The position numbers and the translations under genes were made by a program. From Campylobacterota bacterium (lineage in GTDB: Bacteria > Campylobacterota > Campylobacteria > Campylobacterales > SZUA-545): DNA of 36,283 nt. Shown piece after piece: positions 15,708-24,051 of the stretch; position 1 is the stretch's first letter; each line of letters begins with the position of its first letter. The notes under the pieces were generated by a model that was given only the letters and a program-made list of their open reading frames with translations, was not told where the DNA came from and made no database searches. Location of the stretch: positions 1 to 36,283 of the forward strand of contig PWVP01000132.1 of NCBI GenBank assembly GCA_003561815.1. The letters are read 5' to 3'.

Positions 15708-16924
15708 TACGCCCCGATGTTCATGCTAAAGATCGGCAGCAGCATCGCCGTGACGATAAAGCCCACTACCCCGCCGACAAGCAGCATCATCACCGGCTCC
15801 AGCAGCGAGAGCATCACGGCGATACGATCGCGGTTCTCCTCAAAGTAGAGATTGGAGAGGTTGGCCAGTATCTGCTCAAGCTCGCTGGTCTCCTCACCCA
15901 GAGCGATCGCCTGAATAAACGCCGCATCCAAAGAGCCGTCACTCTGCTGCAGTGCTACAGAGAAGCGCCCCCCCTCCACCACGCGATCGGCCGCTTTTAA
16001 GAAGCGATCGCTTAGCACCCGATTGCTCTGAACCGCCGCTGCCAATCGAATCGTCTGGACGAAGGGAACCCCCGATCGCATCAGCACAGAGCCCATATAG
16101 GCAAAGCGGGCCAGCTCCGTCGTCATCACAATCCGCCCGATAAGCGGTAGTGCCAGCACCAGCCGGTGCACCCCATAGAGGTAGCCGCGGCTCAAACGCA
16201 TCAGCAGCGCATGGGTAAAGAGCAGGGCCGCGATCGCTGCCACAACCGCCGTCCACCACTTCTGCATAAACTCGCTCACGCCGATCACAAACTGCGTAAT
16301 CGGGGGTAGCTCCTGGCCGAGCTGCTCAAACATCCCCGTAATCTGGGGCACCACCACCGTCACCATAAAGATCACCATCAAAAACGAGACCACAATAATA
16401 AAGGCGGGGTAGAAAAGGGCGTTTTTCGCCTGCTTTTTGATGCTGGCAAGCTCTTTGATAAAGCGGGAGAGCTCATCGAGCACCTCATCGAGCATCCCGC
16501 CATCTTCGGAGATACGAATCGATTGGCGGTAAAAGGGGGGGATCTCATAGACACTCTGAAGCTCCAGCGCCTGAGAGAAGCTTTTGCCCTCATCGAGCAG
16601 CGTGGCCACGGCGGTAAAGAAGCCTGAGAGCTTGCGCTCCTTCTCATACTGGCTCGCCGCGAGACGGATGGCGTTGACGATGGAGATTCCCGATTTGAGA
16701 TAGATGGCCAGATCGCGACTGATGCGGCTTAAGAGCTGCGGATCCATCTGGCTTCTGCGCCGCTTGCCCAGACGGGCCAGCAGCGGCTCAGAAGCGGGCT
16801 TGAGGGACTCAAAGAGCAGCCCTCGCGCCTGGAGCTTGGCCGCCGCTTCGCCTCTATCGGTCGCCTCAATCACCCCCTTTTGTCGCCCACCGGTGCGATC
16901 GAGAGCGCGGTAACGAAACAGCAT
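15707..16924 (-). CDS. gspF: Type II secretion inner-membrane platform protein GspF
   Basis: GspF is the polytopic platform protein linking the cytoplasmic ATPase GspE to the pseudopilus. Two copies of the T2SSF domain are visible, at about residues 65-190 and 265-390. Membrane segments include FIIVVSFLMVIFMVTVVV, TAVVAAIAALLFTHALL and MMLLVGGVVGFIVTAMLLPIF. The length of 405 aa is normal. ATG 16924 has GAGGAGG just upstream; the GTG at 16927 would add one residue. The start overlaps the gspH stop. No gspE ATPase or gspD secretin gene is in the window, so the rest of the machine must be encoded elsewhere. A type IV pilus PilC function is an alternative, but neighbouring GspG argues for T2SS. 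Confidence 0.9.
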   Translation of the reverse strand: MLFRYRALDRTGGRQKGVIEATDRGEAAAKLQARGLLFESLKPASEPLLARLGKRRRSQMDPQLLSRISRDLAIYLKSGISIVNAIRLAASQYEKERKLSGFFTAVATLLDEGKSFSQALELQSVYEIPPFYRQSIRISEDGGMLDEVLDELSRFIKELASIKKQAKNALFYPAFIIVVSFLMVIFMVTVVVPQITGMFEQLGQELPPITQFVIGVSEFMQKWWTAVVAAIAALLFTHALLMRLSRGYLYGVHRLVLALPLIGRIVMTTELARFAYMGSVLMRSGVPFVQTIRLAAAVQSNRVLSDRFLKAADRVVEGGRFSVALQQSDGSLDAAFIQAIALGEETSELEQILANLSNLYFEENRDRIAVMLSLLEPVMMLLVGGVVGFIVTAMLLPIFSMNIGA

Positions 16925-17454
16925 CACTCCTCCTCGTGAAAATAGCGGGATCGGTCACTCGGGAGGTTTCGGCCAGGCTCTATCCGCTCCCACGCCTCAT
17001 CCAGCGAGCTATACCGCCGCATCGGCTGCAGAAGTGGCGGATAGTGGTAGAAGCGATTCTCATACTCAAAGAGAGTCTCGCTCACCGCTTGGTTTTCAAA
17101 CCGCTCCATCACAAAACAGGGGCCATCAAGCGTGCGCGTCGCCTGGGGGCTGCCCTCCTGCAAAACCGCATACACCACCGGCGGACTCTCAAAGATCCGC
17201 ATCGGCTCACCGATCGGCTCACCCCAGCGGTTCTCCAGCCTGCACGCCTCGCAGCGCTGCCCGGTGCAGACCAGTCGAAGATAGCCCGGCTCCTCCACGC
17301 CACGCAGGGCGCGATCGAGGCGATCGGGGGCAAAGCGCATCGCCTCTTTGGCCGCCGCTTCAGGCTGTCGTACCAGCGTGGCGGCCAGCGCATAGATGAT
17401 GCCGATAATCACCAGCACCACGATCAGCTCTATCAGCGTAAAGCCGGCCCTCAA
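16924..17454 (-). CDS. Type II secretion minor pseudopilin, GspH-like
   Basis: This is a prepilin-type protein of 176 aa starting MRAG-FTLIELIVVLVIIGIIYALAATLV, with the peptidase site after Gly4 and the conserved Glu. Downstream sequence is variable and contains a Cys pair (CTGQRCEAC), which could form a disulfide in the periplasm. The position between gspG and gspF and the short leader suggest GspH. Its start overlaps the gspG stop by 4 bases (ATGA) and its stop overlaps the gspF start, so the genes are tightly coupled. Confidence 0.72.
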   Translation of the reverse strand: MRAGFTLIELIVVLVIIGIIYALAATLVRQPEAAAKEAMRFAPDRLDRALRGVEEPGYLRLVCTGQRCEACRLENRWGEPIGEPMRIFESPPVVYAVLQEGSPQATRTLDGPCFVMERFENQAVSETLFEYENRFYHYPPLLQPMRRYSSLDEAWERIEPGRNLPSDRSRYFHEEE

Positions 17455-17885
17455 TCACACTCACTCAGATAGAGATCCCGATCGTGGCCGCTTCCCCCCT
17501 CCTGGCCATCCGCCCCTAAGGAGACAATCTCGAAACTGCCGTTTTCGCGGATGTAGATGTAGGGGTTGTTCCAAGGGTCGCGCAGTGCGCCCGAACCGCT
17601 CAGGTAGCCGCCGGGCAGATAGCCGGTGTAGCGCTCCGGATCGGGGTTGGTGCGCAGCGCATCGAGCCCCTCTTCGGTGCTGGGGTAGCGGCCATTATCC
17701 ATCCGAAAGGACTCCAGCGCCTGGGCCAGGGATTTCATCTGCACGCAGGCTAAACGCGCCTTGGCCTGTTCGCTCTGGCCAAGCACATTGGGCATCACCA
17801 GTGCCGCCAGCAGCCCCAGAATAATAATCACCACCATCAGCTCTATCAGTGAAAAGCCCCCCCGGGCTCTTTGGCGCTTCTGCAT
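17451..17885 (-). CDS. gspG: Type II secretion major pseudopilin GspG
   Basis: GspG is the main subunit of the T2SS pseudopilus, 144 aa, as expected. The leader MQKRQRARGG precedes FSLIELMVVIIILGLLAALVMPNVLG, with peptidase cleavage before Phe and conserved Glu5. The C-terminal portion has the GspG signatures GRYPSTEEGLDAL, LRDPWNNPYIY and the calcium-binding loop LGADGQEGGSGHDRDL. ATG 17885 has AAGGAA 7 bases upstream. It is the first gene of gspG-H-F-J and is divergent from proC. Confidence 0.95.
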   Translation of the reverse strand: MQKRQRARGGFSLIELMVVIIILGLLAALVMPNVLGQSEQAKARLACVQMKSLAQALESFRMDNGRYPSTEEGLDALRTNPDPERYTGYLPGGYLSGSGALRDPWNNPYIYIRENGSFEIVSLGADGQEGGSGHDRDLYLSECD

Positions 17886-17896
17886 TCTCTATTTCC

Positions 17897-17927
17897 TTGA
17901 GCGTTTATTATTTCCCGATTGTATAAT
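17897..17927 (+). promoter_or_regulatory. Putative sigma70 promoter of proC
   Basis: TTGAGC (17897-17902) and TATAAT (17922-17927) are separated by 19 bases. The predicted start near 17934 gives a leader of about 26 nt containing AAAGGGG just before the proC ATG. Confidence 0.55.
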
Positions 17928-17959
17928 ACCCTCACCTAGCCAAGTTTTAAAGGGGTGTT

Positions 17960-18709
17960 ATGAAAGTGCGGATTATCGGAGGCGGTCACATGGGCTCAGC
18001 CATCTACGGCGGGCTTAAAGGGGCTCATAGCCTCACCGTCGTCGAAAAGAGCGAGGAGCAGAAGGCGCGTCTCAAAGCCCGCTTTGGGTCGGTGGCGTTT
18101 GTCGAGGCGCAGACGCCGGTAGAAAAAGACGAGATTGTTATCCTGGCCATTAAGCCTCAGGTGTTTGAGAAGGTCTCACTCCAGGGCGAGCCGGAGGGGA
18201 TTATCTCCATCATGGCGGGGGTGACGCTCGATCGGATTCGCGCCCACTTTCGGGCCAGGCACTTCGTGCGGGTGATGCCCAATCTGGCTGCACTCAACGG
18301 CCGCTCCGCCTCGGTGCTCACCGGCGATGAACCGCTTAAAGAGCGGGCACTTGAGCTGGTGGGCGCGATCGGCTCTGCGCTCTGGCTGGAGAGTGAGCGG
18401 GAGCTGGATATCGCCACCGCGCTGGCTGGAAGCGGGCCGGGCTATCTCGCGCTTATCGCTGAAGCGCTGGCCAACGGTGCCGTACGGCAGGGGCTGAGCA
18501 ACGAGCGGGCCCACGCCCTGACCGCCGCCCTTTTTGGGGGGATGGAGGGGCTTTTAGAGCAGAACCACCCAGCACAGCTTAAGGAGATGGTCTGCTCACC
18601 GGGGGGCACCACCATCGCCGGCATAGAGGTGCTGGAGAAGCGGGCGGTGCGCGCGGCGGTGATGGAGGCGCTAGAGGCCGCCTTTAAGCGCACGCAAGCG
18701 CTGGCCTAA
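17960..18709 (+). CDS. proC: Pyrroline-5-carboxylate reductase ProC
   Basis: ProC catalyses the last step of proline synthesis, NAD(P)H-dependent reduction of pyrroline-5-carboxylate. The Rossmann motif IIGGGHMGSAI opens the protein. ILAIKPQV, AGSGPGYLALIAEAL and the C-terminal signature SPGGTTIAGIEVLE are all present. The length of 249 aa is slightly shorter than E. coli (269 aa). It is transcribed alone from its own promoter. Its TAA stop overlaps the stop of the convergent pyruvate kinase gene in a CTAA tetranucleotide. Confidence 0.95.
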   Translation: MKVRIIGGGHMGSAIYGGLKGAHSLTVVEKSEEQKARLKARFGSVAFVEAQTPVEKDEIVILAIKPQVFEKVSLQGEPEGIISIMAGVTLDRIRAHFRARHFVRVMPNLAALNGRSASVLTGDEPLKERALELVGAIGSALWLESERELDIATALAGSGPGYLALIAEALANGAVRQGLSNERAHALTAALFGGMEGLLEQNHPAQLKEMVCSPGGTTIAGIEVLEKRAVRAAVMEALEAAFKRTQALA

Positions 18710-20514
18710 AACCAGAGGGTGTTGCGGCTTAAGAGCTGGCGGTTTTTTGAGTAGAGCTCATGAAAGCGCCCGGTGATGCGCCCTAGCACCCCGATGGTGT
18801 CCACCGCAAAGGCGCCCTTGTTGAGCATCACGCACTCGGCTCTGGATCCCATTGCCGCATCGGTAATCTCCGCGCGGCTAGGGAGGTTGCTCTTCATCTG
18901 GCTCTCAAGCACCTGTGTGGCCCAGATGACCGGCAGATGCGCAGCGGTGCAGATATCCAGTATCTCCTCTTGAAGCCATGCAAGGTTCTCAAACCCCATC
19001 TCGATCGCCAAATCCCCTCGAGCGATCATCACCCCCGCCGGGCGTTTGGCGCCAATAAGCGCCTCTAAAATCTCCGGCAGGGCACACACCCCCTTTTGGG
19101 TTTCGATTTTGGCCACGATACCGGTCGTCTCGCACCCCATCTCTGTAAGTTTACGATCGAGTGCACGGACATCCTCGCCACACTGGGTGAAGGAGAGGCC
19201 AATCATATCAGCATACGCCGCCACCGCCTCCAAAGCGGCACTATCGGCCCGACTCATCGCCGCAATCGGCAGGGCGGTATCGGGCAGGTTGATCCCCTTC
19301 TCCTCTTTGATCACCGTTCCGGTGGGCCTGGCATGAAACACCTCGCACAGCAGCCGATCGCCTGCGCGCTCTAGCACCCTCGCCCCCAGCTTCCCATCGT
19401 CGATAAAGAGCCGATCGCCAGGGATGACAAAGCTGATCGCCGCCTGATGGGTACAGCCGATCGAAGCGAGCTCTTCTATCTGCCCCTCCTCATCGAAGCG
19501 CGCCGCGTGGCCTAAAGTGCTCTCAGGGGTCAGATAGAAGCGATCGCCCACAAAGAGCCGTATCACCTCCGGCTGCGCCTGAAGATGGTGCAGCACTGTC
19601 TGCTCTTTTGTGGCTTTTAGCCTCAGACGGCTTTTAGGGCCCAGCAGGAGCTTCGTATCGACCCGGGCCAACCACCCCTGCTCACAGGGCTCAATCACCT
19701 CGATAAACCCCTTTTTGCCACGGATATCGCGCACCTTGATCCGCGCTCCGGCATGGCACGCACTTAAAAAGGTCTCATCCACGGCCAGTTGAGCCGCTAC
19801 CCTCTCGGTGGTCTTAGGCGATTTGTACTGTGGAGAGCTGTCCTGCTTTGAATCGACCAGAAAGAGAGGCTGCGCTTGAGTGTTAGAGCCCACCCGCAAT
19901 GGTGCAATCTCTCGCGCAATAGCACCGGTACGGATCTTAGGCCCGCAGAGATCGACATAGATGCGCAGCCGATCCGTCTCCTGGCGATCGCTATTGAGCT
20001 GACTGACCACTGCCGCCATCGCCCCCCACACCGGCGGCGAATCGTGCGCGGCGTTGATGCGAAAGAGGTGCACCCCGGCCCTGGCCAGCTTACCAATCAG
20101 CTCACCCCCACCCTCGGCGGCATCAAAGGGGAGGGTAACCATCACCCGCGTGGTGCTCGCACCGGTCAGACTGCGATCACACCCGCCCAGAAGGGCCGAT
20201 CGGCGCTGCTCTATCCCCTCACGGGCGGCCACAATCGCCCGGCGGTGGTTGCCATCGACCGGCTCACCCATTGCCGAGGAGAGCATCGCGTGGATATTGG
20301 CCACCGAGGCCTCAATATGGGCGAAGCTTCGCCCCAACGAGGAGAGGCCCAACAAAAAGAGCTTCTCCTGCAGCTCGCGACGATCCGCGCTTCGCAAAAT
20401 CAGATAGTGGCGGAGGTTGTCCAGGGCGGGATCCTCTGACGGTTTAAGGGCGCGGAAGGCCTGCAGCAGCTCTGTCAGCCCAAGAAGCGCCTCTTTTTGA
20501 AGCTGTAGGGACAT
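18706..20514 (-). CDS. pyk: Atypical pyruvate kinase with N-terminal extension and no C-terminal domain
   Basis: The TIM-barrel core matches pyruvate kinase, converting PEP and ADP to pyruvate and ATP. Visible motifs are RINAAHD (from 152, in place of RLNFSHG), DLCGPKIRTG (188-197), the catalytic Lys469 in IVAKIETQKG, ARGDLAIEMGFE and IWATQVLESQ. Two features are unusual. Residues 1-120 are a helical-looking extension absent from classical enzymes. The protein also ends soon after the barrel: SRAEITDAAMGSRAECVMLNKGAF replaces the usual TRAEVSDVANAV...SGETA, and the allosteric C-terminal domain is missing. Many Campylobacterota, such as H. pylori, lack pyruvate kinase, so this may be an acquired variant. 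It lies 64 bases downstream of fabH on the same strand and may be read through from it. Confidence 0.85.
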   Translation of the reverse strand: MSLQLQKEALLGLTELLQAFRALKPSEDPALDNLRHYLILRSADRRELQEKLFLLGLSSLGRSFAHIEASVANIHAMLSSAMGEPVDGNHRRAIVAAREGIEQRRSALLGGCDRSLTGASTTRVMVTLPFDAAEGGGELIGKLARAGVHLFRINAAHDSPPVWGAMAAVVSQLNSDRQETDRLRIYVDLCGPKIRTGAIAREIAPLRVGSNTQAQPLFLVDSKQDSSPQYKSPKTTERVAAQLAVDETFLSACHAGARIKVRDIRGKKGFIEVIEPCEQGWLARVDTKLLLGPKSRLRLKATKEQTVLHHLQAQPEVIRLFVGDRFYLTPESTLGHAARFDEEGQIEELASIGCTHQAAISFVIPGDRLFIDDGKLGARVLERAGDRLLCEVFHARPTGTVIKEEKGINLPDTALPIAAMSRADSAALEAVAAYADMIGLSFTQCGEDVRALDRKLTEMGCETTGIVAKIETQKGVCALPEILEALIGAKRPAGVMIARGDLAIEMGFENLAWLQEEILDICTAAHLPVIWATQVLESQMKSNLPSRAEITDAAMGSRAECVMLNKGAFAVDTIGVLGRITGRFHELYSKNRQLLSRNTLWF

Positions 20515-20578
20515 CGGTTTGCCTTTTGGATTTAAAAGGGGTGTATCCTAAAGAGAGGAGGTGACAATCCGAAGACGG

Positions 20579-21577
20579 CTAGTCGCCGGCAAAGTCAAGC
20601 AGGGCGCTACCCCAGGTCAGGCCGCCGCCAAAGGCGTCCAGCAGGAGGCGATCGCCTTTTTTAAGGCGGCCCGCCTCATAGAGGTCATTGAGCGCCATCG
20701 GGATGGAGGCGGCGGAGGTGTTGCCATATTTGGCCACGGTCATCACCACCTGCTCTTCGCTCAACCCCAGCGCATCGCCTACCGCCTTGATAATGCGGTA
20801 GTTGGCCTGATGGGGAACGAAGTGTTTAATCTCTGAGGCGCTCACACCGTTTCGTGCCAGAATCGTCTGCACATCCTGCGTGAGCGTCTTGACCGCCACC
20901 TTGAAGGTCTCATTGCCCCGCATCTGCATAAATTGGCAGTGCGCCTTATCCAGCGCGCCGTGTGCCGGATGGCGGCTGCCGCCACCGGGGGTGATCAAGA
21001 AGTCCTGAAACTCCCCATCGGCACCGATCTTGACATCGACCACCCGGTTTTCAGGGCTCTCGCTGGCGCGAATCACCGCAGCACCGGCCCCATCCCCAAA
21101 GAGTATGCAGGTGCCGCGATCGGTGTAGTCCACAAAGCGGCTTAGCGCCTCTGCCCCCACAATCAGCACGCAGCGGGCCATCCCCGACTCGATATAGGCT
21201 TTGGCACTCGAGAGGGCGTAGATAAAGCCGCTACAGGCCGCAAGCACATCAAGCGCCCCTACCCCCTTGATGCCCAGCCGATGGGCCAATACGCAAGCGG
21301 TAGAGGGCATAAAGAGGTAGTCTCCCGAGATGGAGGCGACAATCACAAGATCGATCGCCTCGGGCCCCACCCCGGCACGCTCCATCGCCTGCTTGGCGGC
21401 GTGGTAGGCCAGATCGCTGGTCGCCTCATCCTCTGCAGCGATGTGGCGCGTCTGGATACCGGTGCGTTTGGTGATCCACTCATCGGTGGTATCGACCATC
21501 CTCTCCAGATCGCGGTTGCTCAGGGTCTTTTCAGGGACATAGGCGCCCACCGAGACCATCTGAGCATAGGGGCGCAT
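20579..21577 (-). CDS. fabH: 3-oxoacyl-ACP synthase III FabH
   Basis: FabH starts fatty acid synthesis by condensing acetyl-CoA with malonyl-ACP. The active-site Cys115 lies in LAACSGFIYAL, His in FVPHQANYRI and Asn in KYGNTSAASIP, completing the Cys-His-Asn triad. The length of 332 aa is normal. ATG 21577 and GTG 21580 are both possible; both overlap the plsX stop, and GGAGGAG lies upstream. The order ndk-DUF177-rpmF-plsX-fabH is the same as HP0198-HP0202 of H. pylori. Confidence 0.96.
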   Translation of the reverse strand: MRPYAQMVSVGAYVPEKTLSNRDLERMVDTTDEWITKRTGIQTRHIAAEDEATSDLAYHAAKQAMERAGVGPEAIDLVIVASISGDYLFMPSTACVLAHRLGIKGVGALDVLAACSGFIYALSSAKAYIESGMARCVLIVGAEALSRFVDYTDRGTCILFGDGAGAAVIRASESPENRVVDVKIGADGEFQDFLITPGGGSRHPAHGALDKAHCQFMQMRGNETFKVAVKTLTQDVQTILARNGVSASEIKHFVPHQANYRIIKAVGDALGLSEEQVVMTVAKYGNTSAASIPMALNDLYEAGRLKKGDRLLLDAFGGGLTWGSALLDFAGD

Positions 21578-22602
21578 CACGCCTGCTCCTCCCGTTTTGG
21601 CGGCGTAGCGCGGTAGCGATCCAGGTAGGCGACGATCTGATCGTTTACCCCCGACTCGGTAAAGCGGATCGCCTGCATGATGGCGTTTTTGATCGCTTTA
21701 GGGTTGCTTTTGCCGTGGCTGATAATGGAGCAGCCATTGACCCCGATCAGAGGCGCGCCGCCATACTCGGCATAGTCCATGTCCTTTTTTAACCCCTTAA
21801 AAGCGCTACGCATTAGAGCAGCACCCAGAAGGCTCATCAAAGAGCGCTTGGTGTGGCGCTTGAGCACATCCACCATCGCATCGGCCACCCCTTCGCCGGT
21901 CTTGAGCAGCACATTGCCCACAAAGCCGTCACACACCACCACATCGACGCTGCCTTTGAAGATATCGCCCCCTTCGACATTGCCGATAAAGTTAAAGTCG
22001 GGAAGCTCTTTGAGCAGGCCGTGGGTCTCTTTAACCAGCCGATCGCCCTTGCTGGGCTCCTCGCCATTGGCCAGCAGCCCCACGCGGGGGCGCTCCTGGC
22101 GGAGCACATTGGTCGCATACGCTTTGCCCATCACCGCAAACTGCACCAGGTGCTTCGCCTCGCTATCGACATTGGCGCCGACATCGAGCACTAGAGAGTG
22201 TTTGCCGTCTGTGGTGGTGGGCATTAGGGTAGCGATTGCCGGGCGCATCACCCCGGGCAGTCGTCCGATTCGTAGTGTTGAGAGGCTCATGCTCGCACCG
22301 CTGTGGCCCGCTGAGACCACCGCATGCGCTTCGTTTTTGGCCACCAGATCGACCGCTTTATAGATGGAGCTCTCCTTGCGCCGTAGCGCGTCGGTAGCCC
22401 CCTCATGCATGCCGATCACATCGTGCGCCTCCACGATGATCGCCCGGCGCTTGAGCGCCTCGTTCAGGTGCGGCTCAATCTCCGATCGACGCCCCACCAG
22501 AATCGGCTCATAGGAGCACTCCTCCAGTGCGAGTGCGCACCCCTGAACGATAGGCTCCGGACCGAAATCGCCGCCCATCGCATCGATGGCAACCTTGACC
22601 AT
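21577..22602 (-). CDS. plsX: Phosphate acyltransferase PlsX
   Basis: PlsX makes acyl-phosphate from acyl-ACP, feeding PlsY in phospholipid synthesis; it is a peripheral membrane protein. The N-terminal VAIDAMGGDFGPEPIVQG is the family signature. SAGHSGASMSLS, GANVDSEAKHLVQFAVMG, FIGNVEGGDIFKG and VCDGFVGNVLLKTGEG are also typical. The length of 341 aa is normal. ATG 22602 lies 10 bases after the rpmF stop without a strong ribosome binding site, so translation may be coupled to rpmF. The stop overlaps fabH. Confidence 0.96.
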   Translation of the reverse strand: MVKVAIDAMGGDFGPEPIVQGCALALEECSYEPILVGRRSEIEPHLNEALKRRAIIVEAHDVIGMHEGATDALRRKESSIYKAVDLVAKNEAHAVVSAGHSGASMSLSTLRIGRLPGVMRPAIATLMPTTTDGKHSLVLDVGANVDSEAKHLVQFAVMGKAYATNVLRQERPRVGLLANGEEPSKGDRLVKETHGLLKELPDFNFIGNVEGGDIFKGSVDVVVCDGFVGNVLLKTGEGVADAMVDVLKRHTKRSLMSLLGAALMRSAFKGLKKDMDYAEYGGAPLIGVNGCSIISHGKSNPKAIKNAIMQAIRFTESGVNDQIVAYLDRYRATPPKREEQA

Positions 22603-22612
22603 TGGCCGCGGA

Positions 22613-22762
22613 CTACTTCTCGCCGCAGCTAGGGCAGGTGTGGTGGGTCAGTTTATAGGCCCCACAGCTTGCACACTTGACCGGGGTCTTGAGTGTGATG
22701 TTGTAGTGGGTTCGGCGTTTAGCCGCGCGGGCGTGGGACACCCTTCTCTTTGGTACTGCCAT
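22613..22762 (-). CDS. rpmF: 50S ribosomal protein L32
   Basis: This 49-residue ribosomal protein was read by hand because it is too short for most ORF cut-offs. It begins MAVPKRRVSHARAAKRRTHY, the L32 signature. It has a complete zinc ribbon: Cys30, Cys33, Cys43 and Cys46 (KCASCG and TCPSCG), so it is the zinc-binding C+ form. The start lies 1 base after the stop of the DUF177 gene, and rpmF-plsX-fabH linkage is widespread in bacteria. Confidence 0.97.
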   Translation of the reverse strand: MAVPKRRVSHARAAKRRTHYNITLKTPVKCASCGAYKLTHHTCPSCGEK

Positions 22763-22763
22763 A

Positions 22764-23165
22764 TCAATCTCCTTCGTTTATTTCAACTGGTTCGTCTCCC
22801 GCACAATCGGGACAGTGGTGGTAGCCGCACCGATACGCCTCTTTCTCGCTCTGAAGCAGAAAGGCGGCATCGATGCGACCACCGGGCATCTCGACAACGG
22901 GCCAGGGCAACGGCTGCTGATCGTCTGGCTCATAGAGGCGATCGCTCAGAAGCAGCTCCACCGGCTCGTTAATCGTGCTGACCCACTCCGCACCGCAGCG
23001 ATCGCACACCAGACTCAGGTGTCCTGAAAGCTGCGCCGTGAGGCGGATAAGTCCCCCTTTATGGTGAGCAAGCGTCCCCTCCAGCCTCAGCTCATGGCCC
23101 GCCTCCTCTTCAGAGGCGTTGAGGGCAAGGGGCTCGGTGCCCACCCTTTGAAAGGGGATATTCAT
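22764..23165 (-). CDS. DUF177 (YceD-type) protein upstream of rpmF
   Basis: This is a 133-residue protein of the YceD/DUF177 family, nearly always encoded next to rpmF and implicated in 23S rRNA accumulation or L32 assembly. The central LSLVCDRCGAEWVSTINEPVELLL is the family mark, with Cys pair CDRC. A second group, CGYHHCPDCAG, near the C-terminus could complete a metal site. The ATG overlaps the ndk stop as TAATG. It corresponds by position to HP0199 of H. pylori. Confidence 0.88.
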   Translation of the reverse strand: MNIPFQRVGTEPLALNASEEEAGHELRLEGTLAHHKGGLIRLTAQLSGHLSLVCDRCGAEWVSTINEPVELLLSDRLYEPDDQQPLPWPVVEMPGGRIDAAFLLQSEKEAYRCGYHHCPDCAGDEPVEINEGD

Positions 23166-23581
23166 TAGAGGATCTCAAACTCCGCAAAGAACTGGCTGAT
23201 CTCGAGTGCCGCATTCTCGGCGCTGTCGCTGCCGTGCACCGCATTGGCGTCGATGCTCTCGGCAAAGTCGGCGCGGATGGTGCCCGCCGCCGCCTCTTTG
23301 GGGTTGGTCGCCCCCATCAGTTCGCGGTTTTTAGCGACGGCGTTATCCCCTTCGAGCACCATCACCACCACCGGGCCGCTGGTCATAAAGCCCACCAGCT
23401 CCCCGAAGAAGGGGCGCTCACGGTGGATCGCATAGAACTGCTCTGCCATCGCGCGGCTTAGCTGAACTTTTTTCATCGCCGCAATCCGCAGATCGTTAGA
23501 CTCAAAACGGTCCACAATCTTACCGATCACGCCTTTGCTGACCGCATCGGGTTTAATAATCGAAAGGGTTCTCTCTGCCAT
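23165..23581 (-). CDS. ndk: Nucleoside diphosphate kinase
   Basis: Ndk balances nucleoside triphosphate pools by phosphate transfer through a phosphohistidine. His116 lies in the signature NAVHGSDSAENA. TLSIIKPDAV at the start and the Pro/Gly-rich turn FMTSGPVVVMVLEG are typical. The length of 138 aa is normal. ATG 23581 has AGGAG 6 bases upstream. It is the first gene of ndk-DUF177-rpmF-plsX-fabH(-pyk) and has a good sigma70 promoter. Confidence 0.97.
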   Translation of the reverse strand: MAERTLSIIKPDAVSKGVIGKIVDRFESNDLRIAAMKKVQLSRAMAEQFYAIHRERPFFGELVGFMTSGPVVVMVLEGDNAVAKNRELMGATNPKEAAAGTIRADFAESIDANAVHGSDSAENAALEISQFFAEFEIL

Positions 23582-23632
23582 CTTCGCTCCTGTCTTTAGC
23601 TATAAAATTTTCCTCAGAAAATAAGGCGCAGG

Positions 23633-23661
23633 ATTATACAGAAATTTTTCTCTTTTTGCAA
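23633..23661 (-). promoter_or_regulatory. Sigma70 promoter of the ndk-fabH operon
   Basis: On the minus strand, TTGCAA (23656-23661) and TATAAT (23633-23638) are separated by 17 bases, the optimal spacing. The predicted start near 23626 gives a leader of about 45 nt. This is the closest match to a consensus promoter in the window. Confidence 0.7.
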
Positions 23662-23692
23662 GCTAAGGGGTGAACAAGGAGGGGTGTGAAGC

Positions 23693-23715
23693 GACCGGAT
23701 CGGCGCGATCCGGCC
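23693..23715 (-). terminator. Stem-loop after the ferredoxin gene
   Basis: CCGGATCG and CGATCCGG form a perfect 8-bp stem around a 3-base loop, extendable to 10 bp with one G-T pair. It begins 8 bases after the ferredoxin stop on the minus strand and lies before the ndk promoter. No T-run follows, so termination may be weak or factor-assisted. Confidence 0.5.
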
Positions 23716-23722
23716 AGAAACT

Positions 23723-23977
23723 TTAGGCGATAACCGCTTCGCCTTCGGGCTTGCCTTGTTTGTTGCCTGCAGCCCAGACAATGCAGTCCTCGGTGGGGCA
23801 GGCCGCTGCACAAGCGGGCTCGTCGTGGTGGCCCTCACACTCTACACACTTGTCTGCGTAGACATAGTAGATGTCGGTTCCCTCCGGGTTGTCGCTATCA
23901 TCTACGATCGCCTCGGTGGGGCACTCGTCGATACAGGCACCGCAGTTAATACAGGTGTCGGTAATTTTAACCGCCAT
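23723..23977 (-). CDS. fdxA: 2[4Fe-4S] ferredoxin, Allochromatium/YfhL type
   Basis: This is a small electron carrier of 84 aa with two [4Fe-4S] clusters. The first motif is CINCGACIDECP. The second, CVECEGHHDEPACAAACPTEDC, has the longer loop between Cys residues typical of the Alvin-type ferredoxins. Likely partners are oxidoreductases such as pyruvate:ferredoxin or 2-oxoglutarate:ferredoxin oxidoreductase, not encoded here. ATG 23977 is chosen because GAGG lies 6-7 bases upstream and it gives the standard MAVKITDTCINCG start. It is a monocistronic gene between metK and ndk, followed by a stem-loop. Confidence 0.93.
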   Translation of the reverse strand: MAVKITDTCINCGACIDECPTEAIVDDSDNPEGTDIYYVYADKCVECEGHHDEPACAAACPTEDCIVWAAGNKQGKPEGEAVIA

Positions 23978-24051
23978 GATTGACCTCTTTGAAGTGGTTT
24001 CCACGCCGCCGATGCGGGTGCGAGCAAACTTTAGCCGATCTGCTCTTAACC

